Positions 8,414-17,772 are shown, numbered from the stretch's first letter. The stretch: 64,000 nt of DNA from Winogradskyella sp. (GCF_003712105.1 NZ_RHLG01000002.1:558001-622000), one strand, 5' to 3'. Notes: generated by a model from the sequence alone, not told the origin. Translations and numbers: made by a program.

Positions 8414-9496
8414 TTAGCCTTTATAAAAAGGTAATTTTATAACAGTAGCCGGGATTGCTTTTTTACGAATTTGAATATTAATTTTACTATCTGCCGATGC
8501 AAATATTCGTGGAACATAGCCTAAACCAATACCTATACCTAGACTAGGACTCATTGTACCAGAGGTTACTCTACCAATGGTTTTACCAGAATTATCGACT
8601 ATATCATAGCCATGTCTCGGAATGCCGCGCTCATCTAGTTTAAAAGCTACCAATCTATTTTCGGGTTTACGTGCTTTTTCTGCTTCTAAAGCTTCACTAT
8701 TTGTAAATGGTTTATTGAACTTACAAATCCAGCTTAAGCCGGCTTCAATAGGAGAAGTAGTATCATCAATGTCATTACCATAGAGGCAATATCCCATTTC
8801 TAAACGCAGTGTATCTCTAGCAGCTAATCCAATAGGTTTAATTCCAAAGTCAGCACCAGCTTCTAATACCTTATCCCAAATTTGTTTTACTTCAGAATTT
8901 TTACAATAAATCTCAAATCCACCACTACCAGTATATCCAGTTGCAGATATTATCACATGCTCTATACCTGCAAAATCTCCAACTACAAAATTGTAAAAGC
9001 TTATCGAAGACAAGTCATGACTTGAAAGTGATTGCATAGCTTCAACAGCCTTTGGACCTTGTATAGCAAGCAATGAATAATCTTCACTTAAATCGCGCAT
9101 TTCGGCACCAACATCATTTTTTGAGGATATCCAATTCCAGTCTTTTTCTATATTACTCGCGTTTACAACTAATAGATACGTTTCTTCTTTGACTTTGTAT
9201 ATAATAAGGTCATCTACAATTCCGCCATCGTCATTTGGTAGACAGCTATATTGTGCTTTTCCAATCTCTAATTTTGAGGCATCATTACTGCTTACTTTTT
9301 GTATTAACTCTAAAGCATTTGGACCTTCAATTAAGAACTCTCCCATGTGAGATACATCAAAAACGCCAACAGCATTTCTAACAGTTTCGTGTTCTATGTT
9401 TACACCTTCGTATTGTACCGGCATATTATAGCCAGCAAAAGGTACCATCTTAGCTCCTAGAGCAATGTGAGTGTCTGTTAACGCAGTATTTTTCAT
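8414..9496 (-). CDS. gcvT: Aminomethyltransferase (glycine cleavage system T protein)
   Basis: T protein of the glycine cleavage system: releases ammonia from the aminomethyl-lipoyl H protein and passes the one-carbon unit to tetrahydrofolate. At 360 residues it has the normal length. Signatures include the N-terminal [25 protein letters not shown], the folate-binding region [36 protein letters not shown] and [13 protein letters not shown]. No H or P protein gene lies nearby, which is usual in Bacteroidetes, where the components are scattered. Confidence 0.95.
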   Translation of the reverse strand: MKNTALTDTHIALGAKMVPFAGYNMPVQYEGVNIEHETVRNAVGVFDVSHMGEFLIEGPNALELIQKVSSNDASKLEIGKAQYSCLPNDDGGIVDDLIIYKVKEETYLLVVNASNIEKDWNWISSKNDVGAEMRDLSEDYSLLAIQGPKAVEAMQSLSSHDLSSISFYNFVVGDFAGIEHVIISATGYTGSGGFEIYCKNSEVKQIWDKVLEAGADFGIKPIGLAARDTLRLEMGYCLYGNDIDDTTSPIEAGLSWICKFNKPFTNSEALEAEKARKPENRLVAFKLDERGIPRHGYDIVDNSGKTIGRVTSGTMSPSLGIGIGLGYVPRIFASADSKINIQIRKKAIPATVIKLPFYKG

Positions 9497-9563
9497 CTGT
9501 AAATGACTTCAAAATTTGATGCGCTAAATTAATGAATTTTTAGATGAAATTATTTCGTAATTG

Positions 9564-10037
9564 CTATTTTAATTCTTCTAAAATTTGATCATAATCGTAC
9601 TGCAAATCTTCATGAAAGGTTTTGATTTTTTTGTCAATAGCAATAAGCTGTCTTTGATAAAGATTATCGAGAGTTCTGTTTCTGTGGATGTTGGGCTTTA
9701 GCTCATTTAAACGTTGGCAAAAATAGAGTAGAAGCTCAACTTCGGTTGTTTTAGTATTGCTGTATCGGCTAAAAGTTCTTATCTGTCTTAATATTTTACG
9801 AATCGTCTTTTTCATATAGAAATAACTATCCGTATTCATTGTATTGAAGTACTCATCCAAATGCGTTTTTATACTTTCTACATACTCGTCCTCATCATGC
9901 GCCAAAAATAACAAGTAGGTTAGAAGCTCTTTGTTTTCTTTTTTAAATCGACCTAACCTGAGGCATAATTGTAATAAATCTTCTTTAGATAGGTGTTGAA
10001 GTTCTTTTTTTAATGTTACGATTGATGCTGCTTTCAC
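9564..10037 (-). CDS. Hypothetical helical cytoplasmic protein
   Basis: A 157-residue protein without signal peptide or membrane segment. It is rich in lysine, glutamate and leucine, strongly helical, and begins MKAASIVTLKKELQHLSKEDLLQLCLRLGRFKKENKE, where the LSKEDLLQLCLRLGRFKK stretch resembles a SAP-like or scaffold helix pair. I do not recognise the family. It sits 14 bases downstream of the LytTR regulator gene and may be part of that operon. Confidence 0.65.
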   Translation of the reverse strand: MKAASIVTLKKELQHLSKEDLLQLCLRLGRFKKENKELLTYLLFLAHDEDEYVESIKTHLDEYFNTMNTDSYFYMKKTIRKILRQIRTFSRYSNTKTTEVELLLYFCQRLNELKPNIHRNRTLDNLYQRQLIAIDKKIKTFHEDLQYDYDQILEELK

Positions 10038-10051
10038 AAAATATGATTTAG

Positions 10052-10741
10052 TTACAGATTTAACGCCGCTAATACTTTGGCCTTGTAGGTTTGCCCGATA
10101 GGGATGTTTTTATTGTCTATAGTAATTTGATTTCCTGAAAGTTGCTGCATTTTATTTAAGTTAACGCTAAATGATTTGTGCGTGCGTAAAAAATATGCCG
10201 GTAGTTTCTCAAGGAATTTTGTAAATGTGCTATGAGTAACAATACTTCTACCTTCTAAATGCACTTTTACATAGTCTCCAAAAGCTTCAACATAAGCAAT
10301 GTTAAGGAATTCTACTTTATGCAGCGTTTTGTTTTCCTTTAATATAATAAATTCAGCTACAGAATTTTGACTATCACTAGCACTTAATACTTTTCCTATG
10401 GCAGTTAAAAAACGTTCATAAGCGATTGGTTTTAGTAAGTAGTCAGTTGCATTAACTTCAAAACCATCCACAGCGTATTGTGGGTAAGCAGTTGTAAATA
10501 TTACAGCAGGTGGGTTTTTAAGACTTTTGTAAAAATCTAAACCGGTTTGATTAGGCATGTTAATATCAAGAAATAATAAATCAATATTGCTATTTAGTTG
10601 GAGATGCTTAAAGGCTTCTGAAGTGTTATTGCATATAGCTTCAAGCTCTAAGACTTGAGTCTCACTAATAAAATGCTGTAGAACCTTTTGAGAAGACAAT
10701 TCATCATCTACAATAAGGCAATGTATTTTGTTAGTCTTCAT
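10052..10741 (-). CDS. LytTR-family response regulator
   Basis: Response regulator of 229 residues: N-terminal receiver domain with phosphoacceptor region LFLDINMPNQTGLDF, conserved TTAYPQYAVDGF and LLKPIAYERF, then a C-terminal LytTR DNA-binding domain (residues about 130-229; YVEAFGDYVKVHLEGRSI, LRTHKSFSVNLNKM, IPIGQTYK). It should bind a direct-repeat promoter site after phosphorylation by the kinase next to it. The gene overlaps the kinase gene by 11 bases, so the pair is translationally coupled. Confidence 0.93.
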   Translation of the reverse strand: MKTNKIHCLIVDDELSSQKVLQHFISETQVLELEAICNNTSEAFKHLQLNSNIDLLFLDINMPNQTGLDFYKSLKNPPAVIFTTAYPQYAVDGFEVNATDYLLKPIAYERFLTAIGKVLSASDSQNSVAEFIILKENKTLHKVEFLNIAYVEAFGDYVKVHLEGRSIVTHSTFTKFLEKLPAYFLRTHKSFSVNLNKMQQLSGNQITIDNKNIPIGQTYKAKVLAALNL

Positions 10742-11795
10742 TATTGAGTTCTATAGTAACTTTGAATAGTTTTTCGGTTTCAGTGACTTTAAAAGTATGG
10801 CGATTAGGATAAACTAAATTAAGATTATTTTCCAAGTTTTTTAGACCAACACCTGAGTAGTTATCATCTAATTTTTGATCAGTATTTAATTTTGAATTCG
10901 AAATACTAAACCTAAACTGATTTGACTTTTGATACAACTCAATATCGATATGTTCATTTTCGTCTGCTCCAGAAAATCCATACTTATAGCTATTTTCGAG
11001 AAGCGGCAATAGTAACATAGGGTATATGTTGAAATTTTCATCTTCAACATTAACATTTAAGTTTACCTTATTTTCAGATTGACCTCTATACTTCTGAAAT
11101 GAGATGTAATTATTAATGAGTTTAAGCTCATCTTTTAAACTTACTTGCTCAGTGTCCGAATCATATATTACATAGCGTAAAACGTCCGATAATTCCACGA
11201 TGGCTTTAGTAATATCTTTTTTCTCCTCTAGAGCCATTGCGTAAATCACATTTAGAGAATTAAATAAGAAATGCGGATTAATCTGGGCTTTAAGAGCTAA
11301 AAGCTGTGTTTGAATCTGAAGGTTTTGCAGTTTTAAAAGTTCGTTTTCCTTTCGATTAAAATAAAACCAGTCTTCGGTTAATTTAAATAGTGTAGTTGCG
11401 GTTAAAATTATTATAAATGCAATATATAATCCTGATTTTGACAAATAAGATACAAAGAAATAATTAGGGAATAATGTATCTAATAGAGGATATAATATGA
11501 GACTACTTATAAAAGAGAAAATAACTAGATTAGCAATAAAACACACAAAGTATAGACTGTACTTTTCATGTTTCAAAAACTTTGGAATAAGCACATAAAA
11601 ATTAATATTTACAGGCACCGCAACTAAAATAAGAAAGCCTAAAGTATATATTATATCTGCTGCTATAGGTGTCTTTCCTTTAGAGAAAATAAATAAAAGG
11701 ATGATAAATGATAACGACCACAGCACACTATTAAATATTAGTGGTCTGTGGAAGTTTTCTCTTGTGAAAAGTGTATTTAAATTAAGGTTTTGCAT
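10731..11795 (-). CDS. LytS-type sensor histidine kinase
   Basis: Membrane sensor kinase of 354 residues. Four hydrophobic segments lie in the first 140 residues with no large extracellular domain. A short coiled coil (ENELLKLQNLQIQTQLLALKAQ) leads into the His_kinase domain with INPHFLFNSLNVIYA, where the histidine is the phosphorylated residue, and then the ATP-binding HATPase region (LLPLLENSYKYGF, YSGVGLKNLENNL). It pairs with the LytTR regulator that follows and overlaps the lipoprotein gene before it by 14 bases, so the three form an operon. The signal is unknown. Confidence 0.92.
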   Translation of the reverse strand: MQNLNLNTLFTRENFHRPLIFNSVLWSLSFIILLFIFSKGKTPIAADIIYTLGFLILVAVPVNINFYVLIPKFLKHEKYSLYFVCFIANLVIFSFISSLILYPLLDTLFPNYFFVSYLSKSGLYIAFIIILTATTLFKLTEDWFYFNRKENELLKLQNLQIQTQLLALKAQINPHFLFNSLNVIYAMALEEKKDITKAIVELSDVLRYVIYDSDTEQVSLKDELKLINNYISFQKYRGQSENKVNLNVNVEDENFNIYPMLLLPLLENSYKYGFSGADENEHIDIELYQKSNQFRFSISNSKLNTDQKLDDNYSGVGLKNLENNLNLVYPNRHTFKVTETEKLFKVTIELNNED

Positions 11796-12438
11796 CTGCA
11801 GGTCTCAATTTATAAATATCATCATTATCCCATTTTTCTTCAAAATCTGATACAGTAAATTTTTCAAGAAATTGATACAGCTCTTGACTAGAAGCCGTTA
11901 ATACTAAATCTTGGTCAATTCCAATTTTTTCGTGCTTAATACGAAGTCGATTATTTTTAATTAGGCTTTTTATTGCTTTTTCTGATAACCACTTGAGTGT
12001 TATTTCGTCATTATTGAAGTTTACCTGAGCTACTGAGTGTGTCTTTAATAAATGCTGTCCAAGTAAACCATTTAACTCATCACTATCGTATTCAAATGGT
12101 GTGAAGTCTAAGAATATGTGATCATTAACTTTAAATGGCATTGCAATAAATGAAGCTTCGGTTTCCTTTTTTGTATACTTTACAAAATAACCTTCTTTAT
12201 AACGATTGTATGCATCTTTATCTTCTTTTGACAATGATACATTGGGATCATTATCTTTTTCCCAGACTTCTTTAAAAGAAATAATTTCCCATGCTCCTTT
12301 TTTGTTATCTGTCCATTCCCCTTTAAGTGCAACGTTATATTCTAAAGCTTGACTCACATAAAATGGCTGAATAGATTTAACAATACATGAGCTGAATAAA
12401 AAAATACTGAGTATTGCTATTAAATGTCTTGATTTCAT
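11782..12438 (-). CDS. Lipoprotein of unknown function upstream of a LytS/LytTR pair
   Basis: A 218-residue protein with lipoprotein signal MKSRHLIAILSIFLFSSC, the cysteine at residue 18 being the lipidation site. The mature part contains WTDNKKGAWEI and repeated charged segments but no family motif I can name. Its stop overlaps the start of the sensor kinase gene by 14 bases. It is therefore co-expressed with the two-component system and may serve as a periplasmic sensing or accessory component; this is inference from position. Confidence 0.7.
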   Translation of the reverse strand: MKSRHLIAILSIFLFSSCIVKSIQPFYVSQALEYNVALKGEWTDNKKGAWEIISFKEVWEKDNDPNVSLSKEDKDAYNRYKEGYFVKYTKKETEASFIAMPFKVNDHIFLDFTPFEYDSDELNGLLGQHLLKTHSVAQVNFNNDEITLKWLSEKAIKSLIKNNRLRIKHEKIGIDQDLVLTASSQELYQFLEKFTVSDFEEKWDNDDIYKLRPADAKP

Positions 12439-12556
12439 AAGTTCTGTTTTAAAAGTTTAAGCTAAACTCTAACAAACAAGAATGAGCTGCAACGAATTTC
12501 GACAAACACAATGCAACTCATGCCAAACATTTAAACTGTGGTATAAATTCCTATTT

Positions 12557-12940
12557 CTAACGTCCTTTTCTGCCATCAATTGAGTAAGAACCGGGACCAG
12601 CTAAAAATATAACTATAAAGGCAAATAGATATAACAATGCTTTCTCCTTGGTGCCAATTGGGTCACTAGCATGTACAATAAATGCAGCAACTGCCATAGT
12701 AAGTATAGATGGTATTGCCGCTAATTTGGTCTTTAGACCAATGATAATTAATACTGGCGCAATTACTTCACCAATTACTGCCAATATTACTGTTGGTAAT
12801 GAGCCAATACCTAATGGATCAGGGAAACCAGCTGAGTTAGCCAATCTATCAATTTTTGGGATACCATGAGTAAGCATTAATCCTCCAAAACCTACTCGAA
12901 GTAGTAATAGTGCTAAATCATTAAAGTTCATTTTTAACAT
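12557..12940 (-). CDS. DoxX family membrane protein
   Basis: Small integral membrane protein (127 residues, four predicted transmembrane segments) of the DoxX family. Signatures are LLLRVGFGGLMLTHGIPK near the N-terminus, the polar GEVIAPVLIIIGLKTKLAAI in the middle and a final short FLAGPGSYSIDGRKG. Two ATG codons are possible (12940 and 12931). The family is linked loosely to redox or thiosulfate metabolism and its molecular role is unsettled. It stands alone between a lipoprotein and a peroxidase gene. Confidence 0.85.
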   Translation of the reverse strand: MLKMNFNDLALLLLRVGFGGLMLTHGIPKIDRLANSAGFPDPLGIGSLPTVILAVIGEVIAPVLIIIGLKTKLAAIPSILTMAVAAFIVHASDPIGTKEKALLYLFAFIVIFLAGPGSYSIDGRKGR

Positions 12941-12975
12941 AGTTAAGGTTATTTAGTTATAACATAAAGGTAATA

Positions 12976-13006
12976 AAAAAAGCACCTCTAATCAGAGATG
13001 CTTTTT
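12976..13006 (-). terminator. Rho-independent terminator of the cytochrome c peroxidase gene
   Basis: Stem AAAAAGCACCTCT/AGAGATGCTTTTT with one mismatch and an AATC loop. It lies 20 bases after the peroxidase stop on the minus strand and has a T-rich tail. Confidence 0.8.
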
Positions 13007-13025
13007 GAGTAATCTTAAAAAACAA

Positions 13026-14225
13026 TCAATCTATAAATGGATTGCTCCATTTTTCATTACTGTAAATATCGTTTCCTGCCAAAGTCCTTAAAAATGCTAT
13101 GACTGCTGCTCTCTCTTGGTCAGTTAAATTAAGTTGCTGACCTACACCATTTGGTCTTAATCTTGGATCTAAGTTTGTGTTACCAGCTACATTAATATTA
13201 TTATAATGGTTAAGCACAGCTGTCAATGTATTACTTGCTCCTAGATGCATAAATGGCCCATTATTACTGCCGTCGGCTTTTACAACATCTCTGAGTGTTG
13301 GAGAACGTGTAACATCTAAATCAGCACCTGAATTATCTATACTACCTATAACTCCATTATTAAGTGAGTTTGGATCAATACTAAATTCTGGTGCTTGATG
13401 GCATCCAGCACAGCCAATACCGCCGGCAATTCTCACTCCCATATTATTGAATACCGGCGGCTGCAAAAATAGCTGTTTACCTAAGTTTTCTTGATCTGTA
13501 AAATTTGTAAATGGCTGACCATCATTGTTCGCATTTTCTCGACCTTCATCATATCTACTATCAAAAGATTGAATACTTCTAATAAATTGCGCTAATGCAT
13601 CTTGTATCAACGCTTCAGTAATTGTTTCATTGCCAAAAGCTCGATTAAACAACTCAGGGTAGTAATCTATAGTCTCTAATCTTTCGATTAAATCATTAAA
13701 GTCTAAGTCGCCATTTTCACCACTAAATCCCATTTCCACGTGGTCTTGTATTGGCATAGTTGTTTGAATTTCTAAAGTATTAGCACGCTCGTCCCAAAAG
13801 AATCTTGCTTCGTCAGAGAATCTTGCATTAACCAAACGCATCGAGTGTCTTCCTGTTACACCATTAACACCAAGGCTAGCCTGATCATCATCACTAAATG
13901 CAAGTTCTTGTCTATGACAACTGGCACAAGAAACGCTATTGTTTACCGAAAGGTTTGTATCATAAAATAATACACGGCCAAGCATAGCGCCTTCGTCAGA
14001 GATGCCATTATTACCGGTATTGTCTCTAGTTATATAATTAGGAATATCTTGATTTGCATAGTTTGGGAGTACATCAAAGTTGGCAGTAAAATATTGCGAA
14101 AAGTCAAATGCTTGATTGGGGTCGTTTGTATCTACTGGAGTTAGCCCATTATCACTATCTGAGGAACAAGAGCATAGTGCAATAGCTAATAAAATAGGGA
14201 GTACGTTTTTCATGTATGATTTCAT
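13026..14225 (-). CDS. Di-haem cytochrome c peroxidase (MauG/CcpA family) lipoprotein
   Basis: Periplasmic di-haem peroxidase of 399 residues that reduces hydrogen peroxide with electrons from cytochrome c. A lipoprotein signal (MKSYMKNVLPILLAIALCSC) leads the protein. The two haem c sites are CASCH in the N-terminal domain, preceded by LGRVLFYDTNLSVNNSVS, and CAGCH in the C-terminal domain. The distal TRSPTLRDV and FMHLGA regions match the family, and YNN and ALTEQERAAVIAFLRTL-like features end it. A terminator follows. No FNR-like box of the kind seen near cco is visible upstream. Confidence 0.9.
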   Translation of the reverse strand: MKSYMKNVLPILLAIALCSCSSDSDNGLTPVDTNDPNQAFDFSQYFTANFDVLPNYANQDIPNYITRDNTGNNGISDEGAMLGRVLFYDTNLSVNNSVSCASCHRQELAFSDDDQASLGVNGVTGRHSMRLVNARFSDEARFFWDERANTLEIQTTMPIQDHVEMGFSGENGDLDFNDLIERLETIDYYPELFNRAFGNETITEALIQDALAQFIRSIQSFDSRYDEGRENANNDGQPFTNFTDQENLGKQLFLQPPVFNNMGVRIAGGIGCAGCHQAPEFSIDPNSLNNGVIGSIDNSGADLDVTRSPTLRDVVKADGSNNGPFMHLGASNTLTAVLNHYNNINVAGNTNLDPRLRPNGVGQQLNLTDQERAAVIAFLRTLAGNDIYSNEKWSNPFID

Positions 14226-14272
14226 TAGTTGTTTGTAGTATGACTAATGATACACGAAAAGGTTTAAAAATG

Positions 14273-14497
14273 TTAAGAATAAACTTTCGCGACTTTACGA
14301 TTTAATTTCTTTTGATGCATGTTTTCTAAAACCGTATTTATTTCTTGTCGTTTTTGAGTAAGTTCGGTAATTGAACCAGATGGTGAAGTGGTATATTTTT
14401 TCTTACACTTTTGGCATTGGTATTCTTTAATGTGAGACGTGATCTTTTTAGTGACTTTTAGGTCATGACCATACAATGAACAAGCGAGGGATTTCAT
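14273..14497 (-). CDS. Small zinc-ribbon-like protein
   Basis: A 74-residue basic cytoplasmic protein beginning MKSLACSLYGHDLKVTKKI, with one Cys-His pair (CSLYGH) and a CQKCKKKY pair about 20 residues later. Together these could hold one zinc ion. The pattern resembles DUF1660-type small zinc-ribbon proteins found in phages and in Bacteroidetes. Function unknown. The C-terminal half is a charged helix. Confidence 0.6.
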   Translation of the reverse strand: MKSLACSLYGHDLKVTKKITSHIKEYQCQKCKKKYTTSPSGSITELTQKRQEINTVLENMHQKKLNRKVAKVYS

Positions 14498-14637
14498 TCA
14501 GTTTATGTTTTTTTACTCTTAAGGGTTAGAAATTTAGTAAAATAAATTAAAACCACAATGCTAGGCTTCTTCTAATGGTTGATATTATTTGTTAAAAGGT
14601 AGAAATCAACATTAACTTTTCGTTTTAAGAATGGAAA

Positions 14638-14665
14638 AATCTCCAATACACTAATATTGGAGATT
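14638..14665 (-). terminator. Rho-independent terminator of the DoxX-lipoprotein-GIN operon
   Basis: AATCTCCAATA/TATTGGAGATT stem with a six-base loop, followed on the minus strand by a T-run. It lies 22 bases after the GIN-domain gene. Confidence 0.8.
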
Positions 14666-14687
14666 ATATAGGTTTTTAGCTAGAAGT

Positions 14688-15581
14688 TTATTCGAATAAG
14701 TTTACCAATTTACCTTCATCTTCTGCGGTTATTACAACTAGTAGTTTCTTAAAACCTAAAGTCGTTTGTTTATATATTTTGGTTCCCACTGACCACTTTT
14801 CTTTGCGCTTCGCATTTGGCATCATTGGAAAGCCGTAACCAAAATAACTTCCGTCAGCTTTAGGACCTTTTACTATAAAATGATTTCGGTTAGATGAGTT
14901 GTTTTTAATTTTAAATGAAATCCATCTAATGTCATCTTTTTTCATTTTATAGTTAGATTTTGATACTGCAATTCCACCAGATTTTGTTTTTATTTTGTTG
15001 TCTTTAGGTAATTGTGTGTAAATCAATTTACCGTCATTAGAAACATCTGCCCACAAGTACAAAATAGGATTAACTTTTATAGTACCTGAATCCCACAGAT
15101 TGACAAATACTTTGTTAGCTTTGATAGCAGTAGCATCTATTTGACCAATTTCTGTACCTAATCTTAACGCTTTAGTTTCTCCGTCGATAATGACTTTTCC
15201 AATGTTGGCATTAACTCTTAACTCGTCGTTATTAACGTTAGTGATTACTGTTGTATCATGTGTGTCGTGTACAACTCTTTTTAAGTTTGGTGCACCAATT
15301 TTAATAATGATATCTTGGCTTGGTTGAATCCACTTTAATTGGCTAAAATGTATGGTTCCATCAACTATTTCGGTATCTATATGTTGAAAAAGATTTGAGT
15401 CAGCTGTAATTTCTAAACGTTCGGTAGCTGAATTATCAATAGTAATGTTAGCATACAAGTCTATTTTAATAGTCTCTACATTTTCAAACGGAAAGCTTCT
15501 GGTTTCTATGGTTTTGTTTCCTTTTACTTGAGCGATGCCTGCAATACTTACAAACATTAGCAATAATTGTAGTTTTTTCAT
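14688..15581 (-). CDS. Secreted GIN-domain (DUF2807) protein
   Basis: A 297-residue exported protein starting at 15581 with signal peptide MKKLQLLLMFVSIAGIAQ; an upstream in-frame ATG would only add a charged tail from the neighbouring gene. Residues about 20-190 form the putative auto-transporter adhesin head GIN domain (ETRSFPFENVETIKIDLYANITIDN, LEITADSNLFQHI, then stacked short beta repeats with many N, D and T residues), expected to fold as a beta-helix. The C-terminal 100 residues (FKIKNNSSNRNHFIVKGPK) form a second beta-rich part. Its role is unknown; it is last in an operon with a lipoprotein and DoxX gene, five bases after the lipoprotein stop. Confidence 0.8.
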   Translation of the reverse strand: MKKLQLLLMFVSIAGIAQVKGNKTIETRSFPFENVETIKIDLYANITIDNSATERLEITADSNLFQHIDTEIVDGTIHFSQLKWIQPSQDIIIKIGAPNLKRVVHDTHDTTVITNVNNDELRVNANIGKVIIDGETKALRLGTEIGQIDATAIKANKVFVNLWDSGTIKVNPILYLWADVSNDGKLIYTQLPKDNKIKTKSGGIAVSKSNYKMKKDDIRWISFKIKNNSSNRNHFIVKGPKADGSYFGYGFPMMPNAKRKEKWSVGTKIYKQTTLGFKKLLVVITAEDEGKLVNLFE

Positions 15582-15585
15582 GATA

Positions 15586-15972
15586 TTAATTTTTAGTGAT
15601 TTTTGATTCTGAATTGTTATATATAGCTTCGTAAGTAAAGTTCTCTGGCTCATACTCAAATTTTATAAATCGATTATTCTGGTCTTGTAGTTCGTACTCA
15701 TCATTATTCACAAACTTGAAGTGTATACCAAACTGTGCAGCTTGTATTTCGACATTAGCTTCGTAAATACTATCGCCATCAGCATCTGTTAATGGTATTG
15801 CTTTTTCCCAAGAAGGTGTTGTAAATTGTCCTTTTACACTTGGATTATTAATGTTCTCTATACCAGACATATCTACTTTAAAGTGAAATGTTTTTAAATG
15901 TGTTTCTTGCACACAGCTACTTAAGAAAGTGGCAATTGTGATAATGTAAATTGATTTGAATAAGGTTTTCAT
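15586..15972 (-). CDS. Lipoprotein with carbohydrate-binding-like beta-sandwich
   Basis: A 128-residue lipoprotein read from the ATG at 15972, with signal MKTLFKSIYIITIATFLSSC and lipidation at the cysteine. A longer in-frame reading to 16164 would overlap the DoxX gene and is rejected. The mature part, with FHFKVDMSGIENINNPSVKG and the later IPLTDADGDSIYEANVEI, resembles the short starch-binding or CBM20/CBM48-like beta-sandwich often seen in Bacteroidetes surface proteins. It lies between DoxX and the GIN gene in an apparent three-gene operon. Function is not known. Confidence 0.7.
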   Translation of the reverse strand: MKTLFKSIYIITIATFLSSCVQETHLKTFHFKVDMSGIENINNPSVKGQFTTPSWEKAIPLTDADGDSIYEANVEIQAAQFGIHFKFVNNDEYELQDQNNRFIKFEYEPENFTYEAIYNNSESKITKN

Positions 15973-15989
15973 ACTGTATTGTTTTGATA

Positions 15990-16484
15990 TTATTTTAATT
16001 TTTTGCTGATTAGAAAGTCTAGTCCAAATCTGCCTGAGCCTAGAGTTAGGTTGTACATAGCAACCCATAAGAAACTTAAAGCAGGAAGCATTCCCCAAAG
16101 CCCTTGATTCCATTTTTGAAGAAATATGGCCACGAGCATTGTACACATTATTAAAAAAGACCATATACGCGTTCCAATGCCCAATGCTAATAACATACCA
16201 CCTACAGCTTCACTAAATGCGCCCATCCAAGCAAAGAAAATTGGAAACATTGCAAATATGCCACCATAGGCTTTTACATCCTCTGGGAACCAAGCAGCGA
16301 CTTCAAATAAGTCTAAATGTTGACTATCTGCAGTCCACGGTACACCAAATTTATCGGCACCAAAACTTAATGAAAGTGCAATACCGCATAAAAATCTAAT
16401 TACAAAAAATGTAAAGTCAGCAAACCAGTTTTTTTGTGTTGCTGGTTTAATAATAAATTTTAAGAGTTGTTTTAATCGTATCAT
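15990..16484 (-). CDS. DoxX/DoxD-like membrane protein
   Basis: A 164-residue integral membrane protein, first gene of the DoxX-lipoprotein-GIN operon. Four hydrophobic segments follow an amphipathic N-terminus: IRFLCGIALSLSFGADKFG, then FAMFPIFFAWMGAFSEAVGG, MLLALGIGTRIWSFLIMC and MLPALSFLWVAMYNL. The arrangement fits the DoxX superfamily. Two directly repeated ATAACGT octamer-like sequences lie about 77-93 bases upstream, near the adjoining AraC-type regulator gene, which makes regulation by that protein plausible. Confidence 0.82.
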   Translation of the reverse strand: MIRLKQLLKFIIKPATQKNWFADFTFFVIRFLCGIALSLSFGADKFGVPWTADSQHLDLFEVAAWFPEDVKAYGGIFAMFPIFFAWMGAFSEAVGGMLLALGIGTRIWSFLIMCTMLVAIFLQKWNQGLWGMLPALSFLWVAMYNLTLGSGRFGLDFLISKKLK

Positions 16485-16560
16485 CGTTTTTGTTTTGTGC
16501 TGACTAGATCAGCGTTATTGATGACACAAATTTGCGGCAGAATATCTCTGTGGACGACTT

Positions 16561-16599
16561 ATAACGTACTATAACGTCTTAAATACGATTTGAGACGTC
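16561..16599. promoter_or_regulatory. Direct repeats ATAACGT (10-bp period) and ACGTCT/AGACGT inverted repeat
   Basis: ATAACGT occurs at 16561 and 16571, one helical turn apart, followed by ACGTCT at 16574 and its inverse AGACGT near 16592. They lie between the 3' end of the AraC-type gene and the start of the DoxX operon. Such phased direct repeats are what an AraC-type dimer would bind. The inverted pair may instead be a weak terminator for the regulator gene. Confidence 0.4.
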
Positions 16600-17772
16600 T
16601 TAATTTAACTGAGATTTTAAATATTCGGTAGGAGAGAAGCTCGTAAGCTTTTTAAATACGCGATTAAAAGTAGCTTTACTATTAAACCCACATTCTTGAG
16701 CAATGCCTAGTAAAGATAATTGTTGTTGTTTATTTTCTTTCAGCATAGTTTTAAATGCTTCAACACGATAGCCATTTACAAAGTCATTAAAGTTCTTATT
16801 GAAACCTGAATTAATAGTTTCAGATAATTGACCTCGTGTCATGTTTGCAAGTTTTGCTAAATCTGAAAGATTAAGTTCAGGGTTAAGATATGCCTTTTCA
16901 TTTTCCATTAAATGCGCTACAATTTTAATATCGTCTTCGGAAATTGATTTTTCTTCCATTCCGTCTTGCGCTTCAGGAATGCCAATAGTTTTAGGCGAAA
17001 AACTAAAATCGAGCGTATTTAACTTAGTGGTATCTGTAAAGTAGCCTTTAATCCCTACAAATAAAGTAACTATGGCTGTGAGTAAGTTTAGCCACCAGCG
17101 GTCTTGATATCCTAAATCAATAAAGCGCGATCCAATGATTTCTTGTACTGTTCCATAGAAGAATAACACGCTAAAGAGTATTAAGAACATCAGAATCCAA
17201 TTGAGTTCTAACTTGTAGGTATTAGAAAAGTATTGCTGAATCTTTTTACGGTAATTGTAGAAAAGCTGAAATGTAAACGCCAGGTATACCAGCATAAACG
17301 GTGGCTCTATGTATGCCATTATAGTCTGCACATAGGTTTCGTCCAAGTTAATTTTTAAGTAGCCATTTTGAGTTTCATTAAATCCTGGTTGAAGAGCATC
17401 GTAAGTAAATATCGAAAGTCTGTAGACAACATAACCAATAGCTAAAGAAAAATGCCACCAATACTTCTTTTTAAATTTAAAATTGGATGTTGTAATAGAC
17501 TTAACGTATAAATAAATCATAGGTGCTAAGGCCACAGCAATATTTATGAGGAAGTAATTGATTTTTGTAGTTCTAAACTCATTATACCAACCCATAAAGC
17601 CAACAGTATAGCAGGTTTGCAAATAACATGTAAGTAGTAAAATAAGCCCCAGAAACAGGTCTGAAATATTTCTTTTTTTAAAGTATCTGGTGAGTAATAA
17701 TATTACAAATACTAAGCCTTGCAGTACAAGAATTAATAAGGGTAAACTCCAACGATTAAAATCTGGAAACAT
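16600..17772 (-). CDS. Membrane-anchored AraC-type transcriptional regulator
   Basis: A 390-residue protein with seven or so hydrophobic segments in residues 10-245 and a C-terminal AraC/XylS DNA-binding domain (residues about 285-390). The domain contains LSDLAKLANMTRGQLSETINSGFNKNFNDFVNGYRV and the second helix-turn-helix LLGIAQECGFNSKATFNRVFKKLTSFSPTEYLK. This 7TM-plus-HTH design is common in Flavobacteriia and suggests a membrane-sensed signal. It is transcribed in the same direction as, and just upstream of, the DoxX/lipoprotein/GIN genes, its likely targets. Confidence 0.88.
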   Translation of the reverse strand: MFPDFNRWSLPLLILVLQGLVFVILLLTRYFKKRNISDLFLGLILLLTCYLQTCYTVGFMGWYNEFRTTKINYFLINIAVALAPMIYLYVKSITTSNFKFKKKYWWHFSLAIGYVVYRLSIFTYDALQPGFNETQNGYLKINLDETYVQTIMAYIEPPFMLVYLAFTFQLFYNYRKKIQQYFSNTYKLELNWILMFLILFSVLFFYGTVQEIIGSRFIDLGYQDRWWLNLLTAIVTLFVGIKGYFTDTTKLNTLDFSFSPKTIGIPEAQDGMEEKSISEDDIKIVAHLMENEKAYLNPELNLSDLAKLANMTRGQLSETINSGFNKNFNDFVNGYRVEAFKTMLKENKQQQLSLLGIAQECGFNSKATFNRVFKKLTSFSPTEYLKSQLN

